Below, in pieces: positions 24,013-31,673 of a stretch of 32,764 bases of DNA (position 1 is the stretch's first letter; every line of letters begins with the position of its first letter). The notes below the pieces were generated by a model that was given only the letters and a program-made list of their open reading frames with translations, searched no databases and was not told the DNA's origin. A program made the translations under genes and the position numbers. This DNA is from Aureispira sp. CCB-QB1 (GTDB lineage: Bacteria > Bacteroidota > Bacteroidia > Chitinophagales > Saprospiraceae): the NCBI GenBank assembly GCA_945870185.1, contig CAMBRK010000050.1, forward strand, positions 1-32,764, given 5' to 3'.

Positions 24013-24939
24013 ATGATGGGTTATCGAACATACCTTGTAATTTTCTATTTTTTTATTTTTCAAACAACCAGCGCCGTTAGTCAAAAAAGCTTAGCTGAGA
24101 TGGAATCTGAGCTTGCATTTCATGCTGATGTCATGAGTAACGCTACTATTTCCAAACATAGAGTTACAGCAATGATAGAGTTTAATGCTTTATTTGAAAA
24201 GGCCATCCAATCAAAAAACTCATACGACTATTCTTTTGATTCATTAAAATGGATTTCAAAAAAAATGCCTGCAGATCAGAGTTTCAAAATATATACCTGG
24301 GAAGTACAAGCAAACACGGGAGATTATAGATATTTTGGCTGGATTCAGACTAAATCTGGCCAGGCGTTCCAATTGATAAACGACTTTAAAAATGCAGAGG
24401 GACTAGCGGTCGAAGAATATACTTGTGAAAACTGGTTAGGATCTTTTTATTATAATCTGATGGAAGGAGCCACTACATCTGGCCAAAAGTATTACCTTCT
24501 TTTCGGGTTAAACCGATATTCTTTGTACGATAATGTCAAACTGATTGATGTTTTATTTTTTTCAAAGGAAGGTAAACCCTATTTTGGACTACCTATTTTT
24601 TCGAAAAGTGAAACAACAGCAGAACAAAGCCAATATTTAAATCGTTTGGTTTACAAGTATGCTTCAGATGCACACATGACTTTAAATTATAATCCGGGAA
24701 TGGAAATGATCATGGTAGATAATCTGGTCCGTAGGATGAGCCGTATCCCAGGCCAAGTAGAAACTATGGTCCCAGATGGAAGTTATGTTGGTTACCAATT
24801 AAGAAATGGATATTGGGCTCGTGTAGATAAAATAGCTACCGAAGTCATGGATGAGGCACCTAGGCCAAAACCTATTTTAGATCAAAGAAAAAATACTACT
24901 ATTAATGGCGCTCAAAAAAAAAGTAAAAATAAAAAATAA
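24013..24939 (+). CDS. Unknown secreted protein conserved in Bacteroidota
   Basis: 308 residues with a signal peptide (about 1-23: hydrophobic 'YLVIFYFFIFQ', cleavage near 'SAVSQ'). Two ATGs in tandem can serve as start. Mature features: 'FKIYTWEVQANTGDYRYFGWIQ', 'YYLLFGLNRYSLYDN' and 'IDVLFFSKEGKPYFGLPIF'. I recall this pattern from uncharacterised Bacteroidota proteins, with no assigned function. The C-terminal ~25 residues are Lys/Asn-rich and look disordered. Its stop overlaps the next start by 1 nt (TAATG), so the two genes are coupled. Confidence 0.75.
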   Translation: MMGYRTYLVIFYFFIFQTTSAVSQKSLAEMESELAFHADVMSNATISKHRVTAMIEFNALFEKAIQSKNSYDYSFDSLKWISKKMPADQSFKIYTWEVQANTGDYRYFGWIQTKSGQAFQLINDFKNAEGLAVEEYTCENWLGSFYYNLMEGATTSGQKYYLLFGLNRYSLYDNVKLIDVLFFSKEGKPYFGLPIFSKSETTAEQSQYLNRLVYKYASDAHMTLNYNPGMEMIMVDNLVRRMSRIPGQVETMVPDGSYVGYQLRNGYWARVDKIATEVMDEAPRPKPILDQRKNTTINGAQKKSKNKK

Positions 24940-25679
24940 TGAATAAAGTATCTTTTTGTATATGTACACTGATGGTAATAGGTACCATAGTTATGGGGCA
25001 AACCAAGTTAAAGGATAATCAAAAAGAAGGTTATATCATCATGTCTGATGGTACTAAATCAGAAGTAGCTATAGAGGTAGAAGATCCTACCCAACCATGG
25101 ACTTTTCAGAGTGATATCAAATATTATGATAGGGCTCTATTAACTGGAGCTCGCATCAAGAGAGAACTCAAAAATGATGCTTATCCAGGAGAAGTTTTAG
25201 AGTATGGGTTTGAAAATAGAAGATTTTTGCATGTCAACTATTTTGTAAAGGGAAAAGGCGAAGATGTATTCAAGTCAACAGTAGAAAAAATAAAGGGCGA
25301 CAAAGCCACAGACTTTTTTGCTGAGGTTATTCATGATGGAAAAATTCAGTTGTTAAGATTCTATATGCCACCTGATATATCTGATGAAGATTTTGAAAGT
25401 GAAGAAGCTATGCAAAAGCATATAAAGGATGTAGAATCCAATTACGATATTTTGATAAAACGTGAAATTGTTGGGACTAAAGCCATTCAGGAAATGAATG
25501 TTAAAGCCTATTTTGAAGATTGTCCTTCTGTCTTGAATAGGTTTGAGAAAAACTTGTACAAGATAAAGCCCAAAAGTGGAATTAAGAAGCTTTTGGCTGA
25601 TGATGCACTCGCAGGAATAAAATTAGAAAATGCTGCACTTACAGTGGTAAGAGATTATGAAAATAAGTGCAATAAATAA
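24939..25679 (+). CDS. Unknown secreted protein coupled to its neighbour
   Basis: 246 residues with a signal peptide, 'MNKVSFCICTLMVIGTIVMG', cleaved near Gln21. The start overlaps the stop of the preceding secreted-protein gene by 1 nt, so a shared role or complex is likely. The body is mixed alpha/beta, with many Lys and Asp, a 'GYIIMSDGTKSEVAIEVEDP' beginning (the 'G-x-I-x-x-x-D-G' type seen in Bacteroidota periplasmic proteins) and a Cys pair far apart (in 'EDCPSV' and near the C-terminal 'NKCNK'), which could form a disulfide. No family is recognised. Confidence 0.7.
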   Translation: MNKVSFCICTLMVIGTIVMGQTKLKDNQKEGYIIMSDGTKSEVAIEVEDPTQPWTFQSDIKYYDRALLTGARIKRELKNDAYPGEVLEYGFENRRFLHVNYFVKGKGEDVFKSTVEKIKGDKATDFFAEVIHDGKIQLLRFYMPPDISDEDFESEEAMQKHIKDVESNYDILIKREIVGTKAIQEMNVKAYFEDCPSVLNRFEKNLYKIKPKSGIKKLLADDALAGIKLENAALTVVRDYENKCNK

Positions 25680-25711
25680 TTTTGATATCTTTAAATCTGG
25701 GTTAAATAAGT

Positions 25712-25807
25712 TATCCCACCACTCCGTGGATCGAAATGACGATTTTTGATATGGAAATGTTTGGAAGAAAAGGAGTGTGGCAAGGCCGAGCTCCTTTTCT
25801 TCCAAAC
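25712..25807. repeat. Composite repeat: GTCATTTCGA-type unit plus a 17-bp perfect inverted repeat
   Basis: The perfect inverted repeat GTTTGGAAGAAAAGGAG / CTCCTTTTCTTCCAAAC (25759-25775 and 25791-25807) has a 15-nt loop. Next to it, read on the minus strand, is CGTCATTTCGATCCACGGAG, which I recall as a very common Bacteroidota intergenic repeat core, with its small CCAC-tcc-GTGG hairpin. The element lies between convergent genes and may also act as a bidirectional terminator. Confidence 0.6.
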
Positions 25808-25966
25808 TTAAACTCTAATACTATGTGATTGGTCACAAACTATAGTGTCCGCTGCGATGGAGAAAAATCCCATTTTTAGTCTCAAATTTTTGAAAATACT
25901 AATTCTGCAAAGTAGAATTAAGCACTTGCTCATTAATAAATATTTCAAACCTATTACCACCAACCC

Positions 25967-26917
25967 TTAAATAGACATCATGCTATCTTGGAAAGCCACT
26001 GATTTGGTAAGTTGGTTTTGAGTAAAATCATGATTTTTGATCATCCTTTGGATCAAATCTGAAATAGCGATTTCATGATACTCACACAAAGCGGGCATTA
26101 GGGACTTTTCAGGGTCCATATTAGGCATAGCATTGACGTCCAATACATAAATATCTCCTGATTCTGACATTCTGAAGTCAGTGCGACTCATTCCTTTCAA
26201 ACCAATAGTCTTATGAAGCATTTCTGCATGAATCATAAGTTGGTCTTCACAATAATCTGATAAACATGGGCTGAATTCTCTGTAAGTTTTACCAAAGCTT
26301 TGTCCTGCAACATATATTTCAGAATTGTTCTCAGGAACTATCTCTACTGGTGGCAATGCCATATAGTATTGGCCTGAAAATGCAGGAATTACTGCTACTG
26401 AAAATTCTCTTCCTGCTATATATGGTTGTATAATAAGATCTAGACTTTCAGTAGTTAAATGTCTTTTTATCCATGCTCCCGTTTGTATAGTTATATTTCT
26501 GTGACAACTACCTTTTCTTGGTTTTGCCAAGTACGTTTTATTATCTTCAAGCGCATGTTTTTCAAAATAAATCTGTGGCGTTAATATGCTTTGTGAATGG
26601 CAAATATCGGGAAGTAAAGACTTATCCTGAGCTTTTGATAAACTTTCAAAACTAGAAGCTGTATGTGGAATATGGTGTTGTTCCAGCCATCCTGCGACTT
26701 CTACCTGTCCTGCTTCTAGAAAACCATAAGATAGATTAAAAACCAAATTAAAGCTTCTCAGTTTATCAAGTAATTCAATATGAAATCCATCGAAATGGAC
26801 CACCTCTGCTTCAATATATGACGGAGTATGGGCCATTAAAAAATTTAGAGTAGCTTCGTTGACATTTTCTTTCCAGGGTGTCAGTTCTGATGCTGTATAT
26901 AGATAAGCAAGTCTCAT
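25967..26917 (-). CDS. ATP-grasp ligase related to D-Ala-D-Ala ligase
   Basis: 316 residues with the three-part ATP-grasp fold of Ddl-like enzymes. The N-terminal domain has 'NLVFNLSYGFLEAGQ' (matching Ddl 'VFNxxxGxxGED/AQ'), then 'AKPRKGSCHRN' with K132 and the small-residue loop, 'QPYIAGREFSVAV' with E171, and the metal site 'RTDFRMSESGDIYVLDVNAMPNM' (in parts) with D247, D260 and N262. The usual Ddl ending 'NTxPG' is 'NAMPN' here, so this is a paralogue rather than the house-keeping Ddl. It should join an acyl group to an amine with ATP; substrates are not readable. It is transcribed alone from a -7 box 35 nt upstream. Confidence 0.82.
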   Translation of the reverse strand: MRLAYLYTASELTPWKENVNEATLNFLMAHTPSYIEAEVVHFDGFHIELLDKLRSFNLVFNLSYGFLEAGQVEVAGWLEQHHIPHTASSFESLSKAQDKSLLPDICHSQSILTPQIYFEKHALEDNKTYLAKPRKGSCHRNITIQTGAWIKRHLTTESLDLIIQPYIAGREFSVAVIPAFSGQYYMALPPVEIVPENNSEIYVAGQSFGKTYREFSPCLSDYCEDQLMIHAEMLHKTIGLKGMSRTDFRMSESGDIYVLDVNAMPNMDPEKSLMPALCEYHEIAISDLIQRMIKNHDFTQNQLTKSVAFQDSMMSI

Positions 26918-26951
26918 TTTATGGGTTTATTTTTTAGAGATTAATAAAATC

Positions 26952-26959
26952 CAAAGGTA
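26952..26959 (-). promoter_or_regulatory. -7 box (TACCTTTG) of the ATP-grasp gene
   Basis: An exact TAnnTTTG on the minus strand, 35 nt upstream of the ATG. A TTG is found 23 nt further upstream, a fair -33 element. Confidence 0.5.
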
Positions 26960-27073
26960 AAGACATTGAACCTATAAAATTTCAAAGGAACACTAAGCAT
27001 AAGTTAATTATTTGTGTCTTTAATCTTAAGAAATTTAAAGACTTGATGCTGAGCTAATTATTGGTGCTTGTTA

Positions 27074-27547
27074 TTAATGTACCAACCTGTCAGCGCAATA
27101 AGATGATGCAAAGGCGTCTGGTTTGGCCTTAAAAGTGTAGCCCATCCCAAGGATGTATCCCATAGCTTCTTTGAGTGCTACATTGGATTTAAAACTCGGA
27201 TCACTGTTGATATCGGCATGTACTTCCAATGCCACAGGATATTTATCTAATACCGGACATAGTTCAAAAGCAGTGTTTACAGCAATACCTACTTCTGTTA
27301 TCATTCGCTCTTTGATAGACATGGTTTGCATTTTTCGCTGAATCTTAAAATACATAAAACCACCCTTTTTTTCTCTTAAAATGAGCACCACTGTAGCAAA
27401 GTCGATGATCTTCCCTTTCACTTGGGAATCACACCCAATACATATTTTCAATTGGTGACCATCGTTAAGTTCTTTTATCAAAGCATTTTCTACCACTTCA
27501 TGGATAGAAGTCTGGAGTTTTTGTCTTTTGAAATTGTACCATTCCAT
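27074..27547 (-). CDS. YkuK/DUF458-family RNase H-like protein
   Basis: 157 residues, the size of the YkuK family, which is predicted to have an RNase H-like fold. Visible features are the first strand with an acidic residue, 'KICIGCDSQVKG' (D40), a second acidic site, 'EVHADINSD', and the C-terminal 'GYTFKAKPDAFASSYCADRLVH', where the family keeps 'KPxxxAAS..AD'. The role in the cell is not established; Bacillus YkuK is uncharacterised to my knowledge. A near-match -7 box (TACCTTCG) lies at 27571-27578. It is in the same direction as the ATP-grasp gene but 156 nt upstream of it with a separate promoter. Confidence 0.82.
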   Translation of the reverse strand: MEWYNFKRQKLQTSIHEVVENALIKELNDGHQLKICIGCDSQVKGKIIDFATVVLILREKKGGFMYFKIQRKMQTMSIKERMITEVGIAVNTAFELCPVLDKYPVALEVHADINSDPSFKSNVALKEAMGYILGMGYTFKAKPDAFASSYCADRLVH

Positions 27548-27732
27548 ATTATATTTAATATTTGATATAGCGAAGGTAAATAAAATATTAAACGAACGTT
27601 ATATATTAAGATTAATTTTATATTAATAAAATATAATATTTGTACATAATCCATTGGCAGTACATTATTTTAAAGATAACAAAATCAAAGTATAACTGTT
27701 TGTTTTCTTTATATTTTCAAATCGAAAACCAT

Positions 27733-28371
27733 ATGAGTATAAATATGGAACTAAAACCGGAAGCATTAAGGGAACACGGGTTTATACTATTGGACAGTCT
27801 GGATCATCAGCAGCTTATACCATTTGTTCAAAAGTATCTTAAAAAAAGTACATCCATTTCCTGGATAGACCAAGGTATAAATATTTTCTTTGTATCATTT
27901 ATTGTGTGCTTGATATGGAAGAGCGTTTATATTGAAAACATCAAATTTGTGGATTGTTTTTCATACTTATCCTTTGGCACCCTCTTTGTTTTTTTATTGA
28001 TGCCAGTTCATGAATACATCTTTTTTTTGGCCTACAAATCACAAGGTACCCAACATACTTCATAAGATGTAAATTTGAATTTTTTTTATTTTATGGCATT
28101 AGCACACCAATTTGTGGCTGATAAAACGGAATTTTGGATCGTTGCTTTAGGTCCATTTGTGGTGATTACTATAATGCTGAGTTTGGCCTTGTTTTGGGTG
28201 GAAGGATCATGGAGTTTTACAATTTTAGGTACATTGATTATGCAAACAGCCGCTTCTTCTGGAGACTTTGGTATTTTATCCTATTTTTATTTTCATAAAG
28301 CCAAGGAAATAAACACCTATGATGATGTGGGAAACAAAATATCTTACTTTTATGGCAAATTAAAATCTTAA
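27733..28371 (+). pseudogene. DUF3267-like zincin membrane protein with in-frame TAA
   Basis: ATG 27733 begins 'MSINMELKPEALREHGF'; earlier in-frame codons (a TTG at 27640) give an unlikely leader. The frame runs to TAA at 28063-28065 and goes on in the same frame to 28371, 212 codons in all. The halves complete one DUF3267-type protein: two membrane segments, 'MPVHEYIFFLAY' (HExxx site of the family, with the second His replaced by Phe), then the broken turn 'GTQHTS-stop-DVNLNFFYFMALAHQFV' and 'WIVALGPFVVITIM', a membrane segment of the family. One base change would restore Tyr. The rest of the sequence is not worn, so the stop looks recent or is an error. Confidence 0.7.
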
Positions 28372-28372
28372 T

Positions 28373-28923
28373 ATGATCCAGATCAGACAGGTGACGAAGT
28401 AGATGATTTGTATTTCAGAAGAAGAATTAAATGACTTCTTAGCTCTGACATAAATTAAGACCTTCAAGCGACAAGAAATCTTAAGTAAATCCAATATGGT
28501 ACCCCATGAAGTATTTTTTATCAATAAGGGAATTATCAGAGTACACATCACCGATCATGAAGGAGCAGAGCATACCATTCACTTTGCCTTAGAAAATCAA
28601 TTTATCGCTGATTACTCCAATTTTATTCTTTTTATAGCTAACAAGATTTAGGAGAAACTGAAGTCGTCATATTGCCACGTACTGCAATCGAATAGGGATA
28701 CGAACATCTTCAAGATGGGCAAAAAATGGGAAGACTTATTGCCGAGTATTACTTTATTTACCAAGATGGCAGAATTAAAAATATATATACAAGAACACCA
28801 CAACAGCGATATGACAGCAGAGCTGATGTTTTTCTTAATATTCATAATCGAGTTCCACAACACATGATTGCTTCTTATTTAGGGATTACTCCGATACACT
28901 TAAGCAGATTAAAGAAGGGATAA
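28373..28923 (+). pseudogene. Crp/Fnr-family regulator pseudogene
   Basis: The reading frame from ATG 28373 shows a Bacteroidota Crp/Fnr protein in pieces. 'EEELNDFLALT' is followed by TAA, then comes the cyclic-nucleotide-like domain 'KTFKRQEILSKSNMVPHEVF' and 'INKGIIRVHITDHEGAEHTI', ending at TAG 28649. The frame then shifts by -1, and the C-terminal part reads 'GETEVVILPRTAIE', TAG (Trp expected, 28693-28695), 'GYEHLQDG', 'TPQQRYDS', and the helix-turn-helix 'HNRVPQHMIASYLGITPIHL' with 'SRLKKG'. TAG 28400-28402 is one more stop. About a dozen residues are missing near 28640. It is beyond simple repair. The typical target context (next to YgiD-like and oxidoreductase genes) is still visible. 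Confidence 0.85.
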
Positions 28924-29024
28924 AATAGCCCCGTTTGATTCTCCTAACCTATGGAGATTAAATGAAAATAATACCTTCTCAAATTAAGGATGAATAACTA
29001 CTATTTAAAAAAAGGTAAGCTAAT

Positions 29025-29126
29025 AAACTAGGTGAATTTGAGGTTCAAAATATAGATTTAGAACGTTTATTAGAAAGAAAACCGACAACAGCTAAGCAAT
29101 ATTTAGCTAAGATTTATGGCGCTTAA
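29025..29126 (+). pseudogene. C-terminal remnant of an NmrA/SDR-like oxidoreductase (tentative)
   Basis: An open stretch with no start encodes 'NIDLERLLERKPTTAKQYLA' and 'KIYGA' before its stop. This looks like the C-terminal tail 'GRxPxTxxEYL..YG' of NmrA-like NAD(P)-binding oxidoreductases. Nothing of the rest of the gene is recognisable between 28924 and 29024. It is likely a deletion remnant in the same decaying region. Confidence 0.35.
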
Positions 29127-29207
29127 AACTTTAAGAAAGAAGTATTAGGTTTTTTACTTACTACTTCTATCTTTACATTAAAAAAAGCAAATAAAGAGTG
29201 ACATAGA

Positions 29208-30092
29208 ATGAATAGAACAGATTTTCTTAAACTTATGGGATTGATTCCTTTAACCGGTTTAGCCATGACATTAAATGATTTAGCAAATAATATGGAAGGT
29301 TTTCCTTCTACTGAAAAAATGCCTGTTTTGTTTTTGGGACATGGCAGTCCTATGAATGCAATAGAAGAAAATGAATTTGTGACTGGTTTTAGAAATATAG
29401 CAAAGTCATTGCCTACGCCTCATGCTATACTTTGTATTTCGGCTCATTGGTATACCAAGGGTACAAAAGTTACGGCTATGCAAATGCCAAAAACTATTCA
29501 CGATTTTGGTGGATTTCCCCAGGCCCTTTTTGATGTGCAATATCCTGCAAAGGGCAGTCCCGCTTTGGCAGAAGAAACGAAATCAATTTTAAAACCGACG
29601 CACTTAGAGTTAGATGATACATGGGGACTTGACCACGGAGCATGGAGTGTCATAAAACATTTATATCCAAAAGCAAATATTCCAGTAATTCAGTTGAGCA
29701 TAGACTACACCAAACCACCACAATATCATTTTGACTTAGCTAAACAATTGAGTGCCTTAAGACAAAAGGGCATCTTGATTATAGGAAGTGGTAACATAGT
29801 TCATAATTTAGGTTTAGTTGATTTTCCAAATTTCAATAAAGATAATTATGGTTATGATTGGGCCATCGAAGCGAGAGCCTTTATCAATAAATATCTACTC
29901 GATGGTGACTTCGCACCGCTGATCCATTATGCTAAGCAATCCAAAGCTATACAATTAGCAATTCCTACGCCAGAACATTATTTGCCTCTGATTTATACTT
30001 TAGGCTTGCAACAAAAAGGGGAATCTATTTCATTGTTTAATGATAAACTATTAGCTGGCAGCTTGAGTATGACTAGTTTGAAAATTTCATAA
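29208..30092 (+). CDS. YgiD/DODA-type extradiol ring-cleavage dioxygenase
   Basis: 294 residues; the conserved domain (~38-290) is the class III extradiol dioxygenase type annotated as 4,5-DOPA dioxygenase. Metal and catalytic residues are visible: H45 in 'FLGHGSPMN', H80 in 'ISAHWYTKG', H143 in 'GLDHGAW' and H200 in 'NIVHNLG'; 'TPEHYLPL' closes the site near the C-terminus. The first ~30 residues are an extension with a hydrophobic run ('LMGLIPLTGLAM') but no RR pair, often seen in Bacteroidota members. The natural substrate is unproven; catechol-type aromatics are likely. It is intact, in contrast to the broken genes on its left. Confidence 0.88.
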   Translation: MNRTDFLKLMGLIPLTGLAMTLNDLANNMEGFPSTEKMPVLFLGHGSPMNAIEENEFVTGFRNIAKSLPTPHAILCISAHWYTKGTKVTAMQMPKTIHDFGGFPQALFDVQYPAKGSPALAEETKSILKPTHLELDDTWGLDHGAWSVIKHLYPKANIPVIQLSIDYTKPPQYHFDLAKQLSALRQKGILIIGSGNIVHNLGLVDFPNFNKDNYGYDWAIEARAFINKYLLDGDFAPLIHYAKQSKAIQLAIPTPEHYLPLIYTLGLQQKGESISLFNDKLLAGSLSMTSLKIS

Positions 30093-30311
30093 TTTATGCT
30101 GTTTTCAATATTTTCCTGAATTTGCACGGTCTACTTATAAATGAGTGATAGTTTTTTGTTGGTAATTTATCATTTATTCGAGCTTTCAAAAAAAAATTGA
30201 AATGTAATATTCTATAAACATTTGTTATCGTTTCGGACTACTGGGGTCACCTATCTTTACCATATAGTTCTAAAATAAAGTTAAATGTCAAAGAAATTTT
30301 TTTTATCCTAA

Positions 30312-30878
30312 GTGATTTTGTTTGTAATAGCAGGATCATTGAAAGCCCAAGATAAGATCGTAAAGTGTATCATGTCTAAAAAATATGATCCATCTACTAA
30401 TCTGGTAGTTTGGCCAGATGAATTTAATCCTGAAAAAGCCAAATGGTATATTTATAAGGAAATAGAAATCAATGCAAAACCAGAAGTGGTTTGGAATATT
30501 TTGATTGATGCCAAAAAATGGCATACTTTCTATGATGGTGTACAAAGTCCCGTTGAATTTCTCGACCCAAATGCTACTACCTTAAGGAACGGACTAGCAT
30601 TTAAAATGCATACCATGGGATTACGACTTGAACCAGTCATGAAAGAGTTTGTGCCCAATGAAAGAATGGCTTGGGAAGTGAGAAGGGGAAACCTATCTGC
30701 GTACCATGCATGGGTAATTGTACCTACTGCTAATGGATGTAGGCTGATTACCCCAGAGGCTCAAAACGGTTTTTTGACTTTTCTACAAAAAGTATTCCAA
30801 CCAAATAAACTACTGAAACTGCATGATAAATGGCTAAGACTCATCAAAGAAAGAGCAGAAGGTAGGACACCCAAATAA
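30312..30878 (+). CDS. SRPBCC-fold lipid/ligand-binding protein with broken signal peptide
   Basis: 188 residues from GTG. Residues ~45-185 are an SRPBCC (START/Bet v1-like) domain: 'EIEINAKPEVVWNILIDAKKWHTFYDG' (in parts), 'GLAFKMHTMGLRLEPVMKEF', 'RMAWEVRRGNLSAYHAWV' and a long last helix. An in-frame ATG at 30285 gives MSKKFFLS, then TAA (30309-30311), then GTG ATT TTG..., which reads as the rest of a signal peptide ending 'GSLKAQ'. The original protein was therefore probably secreted and started at 30285. A protein from GTG would lack the positive n-region. It is 12 nt upstream of the SDR gene, so a three-gene unit is likely. Confidence 0.75.
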   Translation: MILFVIAGSLKAQDKIVKCIMSKKYDPSTNLVVWPDEFNPEKAKWYIYKEIEINAKPEVVWNILIDAKKWHTFYDGVQSPVEFLDPNATTLRNGLAFKMHTMGLRLEPVMKEFVPNERMAWEVRRGNLSAYHAWVIVPTANGCRLITPEAQNGFLTFLQKVFQPNKLLKLHDKWLRLIKERAEGRTPK

Positions 30879-30890
30879 AAACATAATACA

Positions 30891-31673
30891 ATGCAAGAAT
30901 ATATATTGGTGACTGGAGCTAGCTCTGGTATTGGCCTGGAAATGGCAAAACAGTTGGCAGCAAAGAATTACAACTTGATCCTGATAGCTCGAAGTGAAAG
31001 TAAACTACAAACTTTACAAAAAGAATGGATCGAAAAATATGCTGTCGCTGTAGTGTATTATTTATACGATCTATCAGAACCAAATGCTGCCAAGGACTTG
31101 TATAACCAAGTAAAAGAAGATGGGTACCTTGTCACTGGATTGATCAATAATGCAGGTTTTGGCGATTATGGACATTTTGTGGATATGCCATTAAAAAATG
31201 ATGAAAACATGATCGCTGTCAATATTACAGCGCTCGTGGGTCTCACCAAACTATTTGCATCAGATATGATACTCCATGGTAAAGGTCGCATTATGAATGT
31301 AGCATCACTTTTGTCATTTTTGCCTTTTCCATATTACTCTATGTACTCCGCCACCAAAACTTTTGTACTTGCATTTACAGAAACGATTGCTGCAGAACTA
31401 GAAGGAACTGGCGTCATAGTCACAGCACTTTGCCCAGGTACAGTAGAGACACCTTTTCACACTGATGCCATGCGCCTGACCAATGCCATGAGTGCCAATA
31501 AACCAATGCCCGCTGATATTGTTGCTAAAGCTGGTATTGAACTTTTTCTAAATGGAAAAGGTAAAAAGATCGTAGGATTTATGAATTGGTTTCTGAGCAA
31601 TCTGCCTAGAGTCACACCCGATTTTATCATGATGAAGATAAAGAAACACTTGGCAAGTATAAAAAATAAATGA
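30891..31673 (+). CDS. Short-chain dehydrogenase/reductase
   Basis: 260 residues, a classical SDR. The NAD(P)-binding loop is 'TGASSGIG' (8-15), with 'NNAG' (86-89), catalytic Ser near S139/S142 and the Y152-x3-K156 pair ('YSATK'). 'CPGTVETPF' follows the active site. Arg34 after strand 2 ('LIARSESKL') suggests NADP(H). Substrate not readable. The stop overlaps the start of the membrane-protein gene by 4 nt, and the SRPBCC gene ends 12 nt upstream. The trio could act on a lipid or hydrophobic ligand. Confidence 0.9.
   Translation: MQEYILVTGASSGIGLEMAKQLAAKNYNLILIARSESKLQTLQKEWIEKYAVAVVYYLYDLSEPNAAKDLYNQVKEDGYLVTGLINNAGFGDYGHFVDMPLKNDENMIAVNITALVGLTKLFASDMILHGKGRIMNVASLLSFLPFPYYSMYSATKTFVLAFTETIAAELEGTGVIVTALCPGTVETPFHTDAMRLTNAMSANKPMPADIVAKAGIELFLNGKGKKIVGFMNWFLSNLPRVTPDFIMMKIKKHLASIKNK

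Noticed and set aside
25623-25805. 60-codon minus-strand ORF at the end of the secreted-protein gene
   Set aside because: It covers the repeat element and the 3' end of a gene on the other strand; no independent support.
27640-27732. Upstream TTG start for the DUF3267-like gene
   Set aside because: The extra 31 residues do not look like a signal or family sequence; ATG 27733 fits the family start better.
30137-30177. ATAAATGA...TCATTTAT inverted repeat after the dioxygenase gene
   Set aside because: An 8-bp AT-only stem with a 25-nt loop is expected by chance in this composition; no T-run of terminator type.
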